Of a stretch of DNA of 64,000 nt, positions 22,301 through 31,134 are shown piece after piece. The stretch lies in assembly GCA_037178975.1 (NCBI GenBank), contig JASJZH010000005.1, positions 186,001 to 250,000 on the forward strand. Reading direction: 5' to 3'. Position numbers and translations under genes: made by a program. Position 1 is the first letter of the stretch, and each line of letters starts with the position of its first letter. A model generated the notes under the pieces. That model had not been told where the DNA came from, did no database searches, and saw only the letters and a list, made by a program, of their open reading frames with translations. The DNA is from Oscheius tipulae. Lineage: Eukaryota > Nematoda > Chromadorea > Rhabditida > Rhabditidae.

Positions 22301-24454
22301 CTCATTTTCAAATTAAAAAGGTATTCAGATGGCGGTGAAGCGCCTGAACTGGAAGGCGCCGAAAGAGAAGACATCGAAGCCGGAAGAAGAGGCCATGGTG
22401 ATCACGACGAGACCCGGGACACTTGGACACGCGATTCAGGCTGGAGAAGAGTGTCGAAAGTATCTGCTCGGAGCTGGAAGTCAGGAGTTGGACGGCTTTC
22501 GTCGTCAGGCCATGGACGGAGAGGATGACGAGGTGGGTTCCTGTTTTTTTATTGGGTGTTAGCTGACAGAACATGGTATATAAAATTCTATCAATTCGTT
22601 ATTGACCTGTCAATCGTGCCTGCTGTCCCTTGTCCCATCTTTGGCAGTTTGTCAGACCATTTAAGCATGTCTTTCAACATGTCCGGTGTCTATTTTTTGG
22701 CTCTTCAAATAATAACTAGACCGAATTCTAGATTATTTTTTTTTTTGGAAAAAGATCCGATGGACTGTGAATCACTTGACCCACCAAATTATGTTTTCTG
22801 GTACAATTTTGTAACGGTGTTTACTCTGTCCCGGACCGATCATACCATGCTGACAGTATGACCACTAGATTTGAAAGAAAGAGGTGGTTATGGAAACGAA
22901 TATGAGTCGGTGGTCCTCTTGAAAGCGTTTCTGATGAGATCTTATGCCGACTCTTTCTCTAACAATCTGAACCAATCGACTACCATTCTTGACTCACCTG
23001 TTTCTCGTCCAATGTCGGCTATTGAAGTAGTTTGTCTCCTGGTTCTCTGAAACAGCATTAGTGGTTGAAGGGGTTTAACAAGAATCCGAATTTTCCAAGA
23101 AGGGCCCTTTTAGTCAAAAAGCAACATTTAAAAACGGCTCCAGTTTATGTCTGTCTATGCGTGCCTCGAACTTTTTATTTTTATGGGACGCCTATATAAT
23201 TCCCGTCTAGCGTAGAGCGGGCAAGCCGTAAAAAAAGGCTAAGTTTCTGCTAAAAACTGCAATGTTTCCAGCAGGACATCGTGGCCAATATTGCGGAGCT
23301 CGACCCGGACGACTCGATTCTAGAAGCCCTGAAGACGCCAAAGCTCGCGACCGCCAGCTTCAAAAAGTCCAAAAATCGCACGGATCAGCCTTTCCTGCCG
23401 ACGCTGTTCGCCGACGAGGACACGCCGAAGACGAATGGCCGAAAGAGTCTGGCCCTCGAGGAGCCGACGACGGCCAAACGAGAGGAGAATCTGCGCTATT
23501 TGCACGAAATCAACAGAACCGATAGAAGTCGTTTGAACAACACGACCAGGATGAATATGTCGACGACTAACTATTCCATGGTAGGCACATTTTTATTTTC
23601 GTTGCAACTGCTCTTCAAACCTATCGGATCGGCCAATGTTTCAGCTCAAGGTAGCTCAAGTAATCAAAAAGTACGGTAGCTTCATGAAATGGGTACTTGC
23701 TGTAAGGTTTCACCTGTAATTTCCAGGGTCACCGCGACCGCCCCCTTTTCACATGAGAAAGTCTTTCCCCGCTACTGTCTTAGTCCACAAAAGTGCCCAG
23801 ACTAAATTTTACCAACTTCGGTCGAAAAACTTGTTTTTCTTTCCATGTCAAGCAGTTGTAAAGTGGCTTCTGCCATGACAGGGATCGGCAGAGTGGGGGT
23901 CGCGCAACCCGAGCAAAATCAACAGAGGGACCGTTTGCCAATCCCCAAAAAATATCAAGAGTATAACCTACCAAAAATGGCCAAAGTTGTAGCTTTTGGT
24001 AAGAACAGAAAAGCTCGACGACCGGAGACGCGCGGAATGCGGAGTATGCTCAGTTGCCATTTTGACTTGGAGAGCGCACCAACTCTTATAACACAATACT
24101 GCGTTATAAGAGTATCGGCAAGTTACCGTAGTCAATTTTGATATGCAGTCAATATGTTGTACGTGTTAGTGCGCACTAAAGTCAAAATAGCACCTTCGCA
24201 TGTTCCGCATTCCGCCCGTCTCTGTAGATCACCCCCAGCAGAAATATTAGGCCGATCCTATAAAGCTTTAGGCCCAAGCCTTAAGGCTAGATACAGTAGA
24301 TACTAATCAGCAATTTTTCCTCCAGATTGATCGCTCCCGTGCCGCGGACCAGGTAGCCCGCAAGATGGACAAAATCACGAAGACGGTCAGGGATCAGATC
24401 CCGAAAAGAAAACCGACAAGCGATGTGGATGAAGAAGACGAGGAGGAGATGTAA
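16321..24454 (+). CDS. knl-2: KNL-2/Mis18BP1-like centromere protein with two SANTA domains and a Myb domain
   Basis: Exons: 16321-16386, 16428-16523, 16565-16951, an uncertain piece about 17008-17215, then 17846-18073, 18111-18257, 18779-18976, 19020-19170, 19603-19699, 19741-19892, 19937-20113, 20445-20695, 21086-21229, 21270-21516, 21765-21854, 22021-22289, 22329-22532, 23272-23580, 24326-24454; about 1,150 aa. SANTA 1 (about residues 17-110) runs from LRYWTFKFVDKSFGVVVEGY through WGSSQI and KYRLVDNIARV to the signature LFEKGFPRNW. A basic Ser/Pro/Lys-rich linker follows. SANTA 2 (about 465-570) repeats the pattern: LFDWFIQFHP, WNTSPIVRV, GNQYKISGRVNV, AFEFGFPSNW. Near the C-terminus, KRKWTQEDLTRLKHVVSH...EEDWQKIANTMG is the Myb/SANT domain. 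KNL-2 licenses CENP-A deposition on holocentric chromosomes. Uncertain points: the exon around 17.0-17.2 kb; a possible 42-nt intron at 16742-16783; and the exon at 21765, which also reads in a second frame. Confidence 0.88.
17035..17098 (+). repeat. tRNA-like repeat in KNL-2 gene
   Basis: It contains an A-box-like segment (GCGGTTAATGCGC) and a strong B box (GGGTTCGATCCC) at normal tRNA spacing, but the stems are degenerate. It sits between two candidate coding pieces and is most likely intronic. Confidence 0.55.
17222..17798. mobile_element. Long foldback element in a KNL-2 intron
   Basis: Two long inverted arms (about 17222-17499 and 17562-17798) surround a loop of about 60 bp. The outer ends read TGGTTTGTT inward and are preceded by TA on each side, as in a TA target duplication. 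Arms share the landmark GGGAGGCGGGGATTCAAATT/AATTTGAATCCCCGCCCTCCC region with small indels. There is no coding capacity. A transcript through this intron would fold into a hairpin of more than 200 bp. Confidence 0.8.
18301..23911 (+). repeat. Dispersed direct repeats in KNL-2 introns
   Basis: Two related sequences, 18301-18333 and 23870-23911, share the pattern TCTGYCAT..CAGRGATYGGCAGAG..GGGGTCGCG. A second pair, 18655-18745 and 19300-19375, shares AGGGATC.TTTT...AAGGGG.TYGCAAAA...GCAGGG. All four lie in different introns of the same gene, so an undescribed intron-dwelling repeat family seems likely. The coordinates given cover the whole spread, not one element. Confidence 0.5.
20744..20857 (+). 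repeat. Short direct repeat plus tRNA-like B box
   Basis: CCTGTTGTGGACACTAAG (20744-20761) recurs as CCTATTGTGGACACTAAT (20839-20856) about 95 bp later in the same intron. It is followed by AGGTTCGATCCCGCC (from 20871), which resembles a tRNA B box. Confidence 0.5.
24023..24225. repeat. Inverted repeat (hairpin) in last KNL-2 intron
   Basis: Arms of about 60 bp (24023-24083 and 24165-24225) are imperfectly complementary, sharing GGAATGCGGA/TCCGCATTCC and TTTTGACTT/AAGTCAAAA. A second small hairpin (CTTATAAC...GTTATAAG) sits in the loop. It is probably another non-autonomous foldback element; no clear target duplication was found. Confidence 0.6.
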
Positions 24455-25778
24455 CATACCCAAACCCTCTTGGCCAAACTTTCCTATTTTTTCTATCTTC
24501 TCATGTTTATTTGTGCGAAAAACTTACCTCTTTCCTCCCTTATATTCCCCTTAGTTGTTTTGTTTCCATGCGATAAAAAACTTACCATTTTTTTTGAGTC
24601 ATTTTGCCACATTTTGTTGCTCTCCAATGTTTATTTTAGTGTGCTTTGTAGCTTGGAGAAACTCTGTCCCAAAATCGAGCCTAAGAACTTAAAGAATACG
24701 TTATTTTTTTGGCAATTTTTGTCGATAACTGGTAGTAGTGTAAGCATTTCCAAAATCCCCGGCGCCTGCCCGAAAATGCTCTTTAGAAACACGTTGCACA
24801 TTCGAACGGGGTGCAGTCGTAAAATTTTGAGCCGTTTTGCAAGCAAATTTTGTTTTTTCTCTGATTGAAAAATGACTTTTCCATGACGACTTGTTTCCGG
24901 CAACAATGTCTGCGCAATTAGAACGATTTTAGCAGCTGCACTAAGCCGAAATGCTATACCAATTTGACTAGCAGGAGATCGAAAAGACTTTTTCATATGT
25001 TTCTTTCTAACAATTTCCGTTCCTAGTCATTTTCGGGACCCATAACGTTATCCTGCAACTCCTTCTGGTCAAAGTGACGGACCTCGGCAAAATGCCGGAA
25101 TTATTAGACTGAAACGAGTATCTTGATATTGTGGGACGAATTTCTGTCAATTGACCAAGTAAATTTGGCCACTGATGCAGGTTTAATCGATTCACATTGC
25201 CACAAACCTGGTTCATGTTTTGCCAAATCTTTTCAATATACCCGCTGAAAATTAGTTCTTTCAAAGCTCGTCTCTGGCTTCAAATAGGGCGCGAAACTGA
25301 AGAAATTGCTCGAGTCTTCAGGAACATGTTTTTTTCCGACTGTATAGAGTCATTTATAGCTTTGGGAACAAGTTTTTGTTTGTTGTGAAAAACAAAAAAC
25401 TTGGTGTGCCTGCGCCTATGCTGGAGACTTCCTCTATAGTCTGTTCAAGAAAAAGAGCATAATTTGAACTGCGTGCACGTTCTTTCTTGGCTGCGTATCG
25501 AAAATTTGCATCGGAAAAGTTGGGGCGCAGCCAAAAATCACTGGGTAAGATCATTTTAAAAATGTCTCTTTTTCTGAACAGACATAGAAAAACTGCACCG
25601 TTTGCCTCGAAAACTCCCAATTTTGTTGTTCGATCAGCTTTCTCGTTCTCTTCGAAATCATTTTCCCCAAAACATACCTTAAAATCCAAGGTTTCTGCTA
25701 GATGACCATCTCATTTTGTCTCTCCCAAACCGTCTCATCTCTCCTAATCACCTCCTGAAGCCTCCAGCCTTCCAGATT
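24455..25778. other. Intergenic, no gene recognised
   Basis: This is AT-rich sequence between the KNL-2 stop and the ALG-5 start, both on the plus strand. No splice-consistent coding chain and no clear repeat were seen. A ccttccag signal three bases before the ALG-5 ATG could be a trans-splice acceptor. Confidence 0.6.
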
Positions 25779-27958
25779 ATGCAAATGTTCGTCCTCGGAG
25801 TCCTACTGGCTCTCATCCTACGAGTCCTGTGGAAATTTGTGGACAATTAGTGAGTTTGTCTTTTTTTCCACCAAAAAAAGATATTTTCAGTGTCTCAAAG
25901 GCGGTAGCCTATGTTCCACGCGATCTGGCTTATCTACGAGAGACTCGCTATGCACATGGAGAAAATTCGCAGAAAAAGTAGTTTTTGTCTTTTTCTTAAT
26001 AAAAAGTGAGCTTTTAGAGCACTTACCTGTCTTCTGAAGGAGAAAACGCTTCATCTGCCAGGAATCTACACGCCGCCGAGCTGCGATTTGTCTATCGTGA
26101 TTCCGAGCTACAATGAGGAGGAGAGACTGCCGGACACGCTGAAGGAGATTGTGGAATATGTGGAGAAAAGACAGCAGGACGGAGAGACGGAGGAGCACAA
26201 GAAGAGCTGTCTGGACGGCAAGAAATGGACCTATGAAGTGGGTTTTATCTCTTATTTTTTGCACAAAGATTTCGAGTAAATGAGCCCCTGGGAATTGTCA
26301 GGAATACATGAATGATCTTGGTACATTGTGAGAAAATCTACGTGTGCTCACGTGCGAGCACTTTTTACACTAGGTATTATCACTGAAGCTTTCAATGGCT
26401 ACATCTTGTGCTTGTAGCCGTGAAAACTAGTACAAGACGGTTGCCGATCCTTTAATCAACCTCCTAACTTATTTCTAGTCAATTTTCGGCTTCCAGATCA
26501 TCGTAGTCGACGACGGGAGTCGTGACCAGACGGTCAATGTGGCCCTACGTGCAGCCAAGGCTACAGGAGCCAACATTCGCGTCGTCCGAATGCAAGAAAA
26601 CGTCGGAAAAGGTCAGTTCTCTCCCTTTTTTCCCCCATTGAAAACCACCGAATTCAGGCGGCGCAGTCCGTGTGGGAGCTCTGTGTGCCTCCGGGGCCCT
26701 AATTCTGATGGCCGATGCTGACGGCGCGACCCCGTTCACCGAGCTGGACAAGCTGGAAAAACGGATGAATCAGGTGGCAGACGGCGATGCCACACACCCG
26801 GCGGTGGTCATCGGCAGCCGTGCTCATCTCCAGAACGATGCTGTGGCGAAGAGGTCCTTCATGAGGAACATTCTGATGCACGGATTTCACTGGATGGTAC
26901 ATGTGCTCGGAGTCGCCGGAATCAGGGACACGCAGTGCGGATTCAAGCTCTTCACCAGGAGAGCAGCTGCTGAGGTTGGTATATTCTTTTATTTTTGTAG
27001 TTTAAAGGGACAATTCAGTCATCGCCACGTTTTTCTTTCAAACGGGAAAAATGTAGAAAATAAGAAAAAGGGATAATAGCAGCGTTTTGTCAAGTTTCTC
27101 CATTATTCTCGGCATTTTTACCGTCAAAGTGGACATTTCTTTTTTTAGATCAAAAATAATACCAGTATTACAATTTTCTGTGTCTAAGGGGTTTTGAGAT
27201 CGCTGAGCACGATCCTGATGTTAGTTTTTCTCTAAAATTCCTCACTTTGTCGGTAAGAAACTTGCTCCGTTCGAAAACGCTAGGCAACATCTAGACGTAG
27301 TGACTCTTTCTGCTTACTTATGCTCTCAAATAACTAGAAAAAGACAGTTTCATTTCAAAACCGTTGCTCTGACCTTCCTTTCCTGCCTGTACTGTTAATC
27401 GTGAACTAACAAGACCTCTTAATTCCCTAAGCCTCTACCCGTCCCAATGAAATTTTTTTGCTTCGAAGCGGTAAGCTAAAGAAGTGTCCTGAAGGGTATA
27501 CAGTCAAAAGTTCCATGTTTCAGGCGACAAAGACTTTTTATGCCTTGAGAGCTTCTTTATCTTACCCTTCCGTAACGAACATTCGCCATCGAACGGATAA
27601 GGTCAAGAAGTTACTAGAAAAAATCTCGAAGTGTGCAATCCTTTTTTTGTCAGAAAGTGCCAGAATCCGGCCTGCCTAAACACTCCCATTTTCAGCTGTT
27701 CGCCAAGATGCACGTGGAGAGGTGGGCTTTCGACGTCGAGGTGCTCTATCTGGCCCAGCAGTGCAAGATGTCTATCGAGGAGGTACTTTCCCGCATTTTC
27801 CCTCTTTGAGAACTTCACTTTAGGTCGACGTGAACTGGACAGAGATGCCAGGAAGTAAGCTGGTCCCGTTCTGGAGCTGGCTGGAGATGGGTCGCGACGT
27901 CGTCCTTATTCGCTACCTCTACACCGTTGGCCACTGGCGCAACGAGCTTCCTCTCTAA
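25779..27958 (+). CDS. algn-5: Dolichyl-phosphate beta-glucosyltransferase (ALG5 family)
   Basis: Seven exons: 25779-25849, 25891-25977, 26018-26237, 26497-26611, 26658-26974, 27696-27782, 27824-27958 (343 aa, the usual ALG5 length). The N-terminus is a hydrophobic signal anchor (FVLGVLLALILRVLW). The GT2 fold follows: LSIVIPSYNEEERLP (nucleotide binding), IIVVDDGSRDQT, QENVGKGGAVRVG, MADADGATPF (the DxD metal-binding motif), GSRAHL, MRNILMHGFHW, DTQCGFKLFTR, and WAFDVEVLYLA. The enzyme makes dolichyl-phosphate-glucose from UDP-glucose and dolichyl phosphate on the ER membrane, the glucose donor for the N-glycan precursor. The 721-nt intron 5 shows no clear repeat. No key residue is missing. 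Confidence 0.95.
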
Positions 27959-28748
27959 GTTTTCTCTACTTATTTGTCACCCCTTAACAGGTATTGTAGC
28001 TAGTTTTCATGCACCCATCTACAGGCTTTAGCTCCCCCTACACACTTTTCCGGGTTTTCATCACTTTCCGTCTCTCTCGCTCTCTCTCTTCATTGTACCC
28101 TGTGATTCAGAGTCAAATATAGCATGTTTATGCCTCAAAGTAGACAGTTCTCTGCTGGTTGGAGCTGTCCTTGGGTTGGGGCAGGGATCCCGGTGTGTCG
28201 TTGACAGAAAATTTAGTTGTGGGGCCGACTCGAGACTGGTAGGCGGCTCGGGGACAGAAGAACTGTAAAGTTCGTGTTTTAAAAGGGACACTGGCACAGA
28301 ATTCCGTCGGAAATGGGCGAGCCAAACCTGGAAAGGAGAGCAAAAACTTTTGCCAAACGTGGGATTCAAAACCGGCACGTTTTGGATTTGGAATCTAACC
28401 GACTGTCCCTTCCCAACGGCCAGCGGCAGTGGGTCTCGTCACGAACTTTGCCCAAAAAGCCATTTTCGAGGAATTTTTTTTTCCTTTTTGAGCTCGCCGT
28501 CGAATTCATGCTGTTTTTTTCTAGATAGGTTTTCTCGGCCCGTTTTCACGTTGCAAGCTTTTCCGACGGTTTTATCCTAGCCTTTTCTTCAAATTTGTTG
28601 TCAAGTAGGTTTCTTTGGGCCCAGAATTTTGCGGAAATGTCAGAAAAACGAAAAAGTGACCGCAAATAGTCGATAATTCGAGCAACTCGCGCCAAGTTTT
28701 GAAAATGCGTAACGGGAGCCTTTGAGCGAGAAGAAGAGCCACAGTCCA
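27959..28748. other. Intergenic region with a tRNA-like fragment
   Basis: No gene seen. On the minus strand 28358-28410 resembles a degenerate tRNA (reverse-complement B box in gggattcaaaacc, A box in ctaaccgactgtccc). This region lies between the convergent 3' ends of ALG-5 and the second chemoreceptor. Confidence 0.5.
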
Positions 28749-30198
28749 TTATACTATCGCTGGCTGTTGGAAATGGAATATATGCGGACAACTTCGCGTG
28801 CGCGGCTCAGAGATAAGAACAAGACAAGAGGACAAAGCTCGCATTGAAAAAGATACCTTCAAGAAAGCCTTCTTGTAGTCGGTCACGAAGAACATGATGC
28901 AGATTGGATCGACAATTTGGGCGAAATTCATCACATCCCCACAGAGCAGCAGCCAGTTCCCGATGTCGATGTGAAGAGCAGAGAAGGAGAACGCGATGAT
29001 TACCGGGGTCGAGTTGAAAATTACAGGGAACAGGCTCTGGAGAGTCAACAGAATGTACAGTTTGTAGTGGATCCGGTGACTCAGACTGCTGCGTTTCTTC
29101 TCGGCCAAATTTCGACGAATCCCGAGCCAGCAGTAGATGATAAAGACGTTGACAGAAAAATTGACACAGCCGTTGACAGACAGAGCCACGGCAAGGTTCG
29201 TGTTGATGGAGTTCTCGAGCTGAAAATCATAGGAATTGCTAGCCTGTATATTTGTGGGGGTCCATATTCAATTAATTTGAAGGCTCAACACAAACTCTCA
29301 CGCGTGGCTCATTCGGCTAGCGCTCCGACTATAAAACAAGGTAATCGGGTTCGATTTCCCAGGAAGGTAGAACTTTTTTGCCTTCTCATCAACCCTAGAA
29401 AATACCTTTCGAAGACTCTTGCAACATTAGTTTGACTCTGGGCCATTTTCTTTTGGCACTGACAGGAGTCTCAGACAGTTCGACCCTTATGAATCACTAA
29501 TTACTTGACCTACCTTGAAAAGGCCACCAATATAGCCGACATCCTCGATTGGTCTTCCGGTCACATTGAAAATGATCTCTCTGTACTCTTCATCCGATCG
29601 CGCGGTTGGATGGATGAGCCAGGCGTCGAAGATGGTGAAAATCTCAAGGAAGATGGTGAAGGAGGTCAAGAGTACGACCTTCCACCGCTTTTCAAAGAAG
29701 AAGGATCTGGAAAGAGAGATGACGTAAGAGACAGTGACAGTGAGAGAGACTGGCAGTGAGAGAGACAATGACAGTGACAGAGGCAGAGAGACGTGAACCT
29801 ACTGGCTAAAGATGGACAGTCGGTACAGGAAACTCCAGCATACGATGAAGAGATTGAGGTGGAAGAATGCAATGAAGGCCGTAATGCCCCAAGTCTGCAC
29901 CCATCGTGGGAAAAACTGTATGCTTGAGAAGAAGAGATACCCGGCTCTCCCTTTCGGAACGAACCAGTTCTGAAACAGTTACTGTGTCTCTGTCTCTTAT
30001 TCCCCAACACACCTCCAGGATTGCAAATTGGCATAACGAGAAGAGCGTTGCATTCAAAGTATAGGCAAACAGGAAGTACTTGTAGGATCCCAGTCGTTCA
30101 GATGACTTGGATAGGATGATGAATAGTAGTAGGACGTTCAAGGAGACAGCTACGGAAGTGGTGACCAAGGAGAAGATTTGGTGGACGTTAAGAGGCAT
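28749..30198 (-). CDS. Str-family seven-transmembrane chemoreceptor (paralogue of 1870-3148)
   Basis: Five exons: 30198-30013, 29969-29803, 29706-29514, 29219-28857, 28763-28749 (307 aa). LGSYKYFLFAYT follows TM1; exon 2 has NWFVPKGRAGYLFFSS; exon 4 has HRIHYKLYILLTLQSLFP and ends QIVDPICIMFFVTDYKKAF. All are Str hallmarks shared with the gene at 1870-3148, including intron phases. The last exon is tiny (PAIV then stop). The preceding 93-nt intron is also in frame and open, so retention would give a longer tail. The third intron (29220-29513) is enlarged by a tRNA-like repeat. Confidence 0.87.
29302..29363 (+). repeat. tRNA-like repeat in chemoreceptor intron
   Basis: A-box GTGGCTCATTCGGCTAGCGC and B-box GGGTTCGATTTCCC lie at tRNA-like spacing, but the stems do not close. 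It is antisense to the host gene. Confidence 0.6.
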
Positions 30199-31134
30199 TG
30201 CTGAAATATAGAATCAGAGAAAGAGAGAGGGGTAAATTAGTCTGGAGGAAACAAAGATTCAGAAACTAGAAAAGATAGCTACATTTGGCTCTGTAGTCGG
30301 AGCGGTTAGCGCTCTGACTACAAATCCACAACATAGGACAGGTTCGAGCCCGGAGCATGGCAAAGATTATTGTTTTTATGCGAAAGACCTAGAAAGGCCT
30401 TTTGAATATTCGTTGTTTACCGTCAGCCACGGGTCGGGCCTATTTTCAGCGCTCAGGCTGTTTGGTAAAAATCTCTTTTCAGTAATTTTTATTAGATGAA
30501 AGCTCGTTGAGAAGTGAGAGTTAATGCAATCTGAACAGGCGATAATAAGTACGGCACATAAATAAAAGTTTCAAAATGAGATGGAAGAAAGATACAGAGC
30601 GAGCAAGAAGTCTGGGCCCCTCTCCCCAATGCTAAGCCTCCCGGAGGGAGATACTGACAGACGGATCAGAAAGGCTATGGAGCGAAGGAAGTCTAGAAAT
30701 GGGGGGAATACCGAGAGGAACAGGGAAAAGAGTACTGGTCAAGAAGGAACTTCTCCTCTTATGCTCAAAGAACTTGAAAAGATACACTACCGAAGCCTCT
30801 TCTACTGACAACAGAGCTCCGCAACAAAATGTTCGAAAGGTGAAAAAAACACATTATCGGGGCGAAACGAGATCAACTTTAAAATTATGAGTTATCATAA
30901 GAGGAACTCACGTAGGACTTACAATTTCCGCAAGAGCAGGGACATTCTCATTCATGGTTCTCTCCAATATTAGGCCGTAAAAGACTCCCCCGTACGAACT
31001 AAGCCTGTGATCTCCGAGTTTCAATAGAACCTTGCCCTCGAAACCCTCGAAAAACATGAAAATATGAAACTTAGGCGTCAATAGTACTCCCAAAACTTTT
31101 GTAACTAGTCACAGAGACAATTGTTCTCATTCAT
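30199..31134. other. Intergenic, with a tRNA-like repeat
   Basis: No supported gene. A basic open frame near 30581-30808 has no splice partner or family match and is not called. It includes the upstream region of the chemoreceptor and the downstream region of the channel gene. Confidence 0.5.
30286..30356 (+). repeat. tRNA-like repeat
   Basis: Reads TGGCTCTGTAGTCGGAGCGG then TTAGCGC (A box) and GGTTCGAGCCCGG (B box), with an overlong, unpaired middle. It is very similar in layout to 29302-29363, suggesting the same family. Confidence 0.6.

Noticed and set aside
28764-28856. Longer C-terminus for the second chemoreceptor by reading through the last intron
   Set aside because: The extension is not Str-like, and GT-AG borders are present; kept only as a retention possibility.
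30581-30808. Basic 75-codon plus-strand frame
   Set aside because: No motif, no splice context; composition typical of purine-rich intergenic DNA here.
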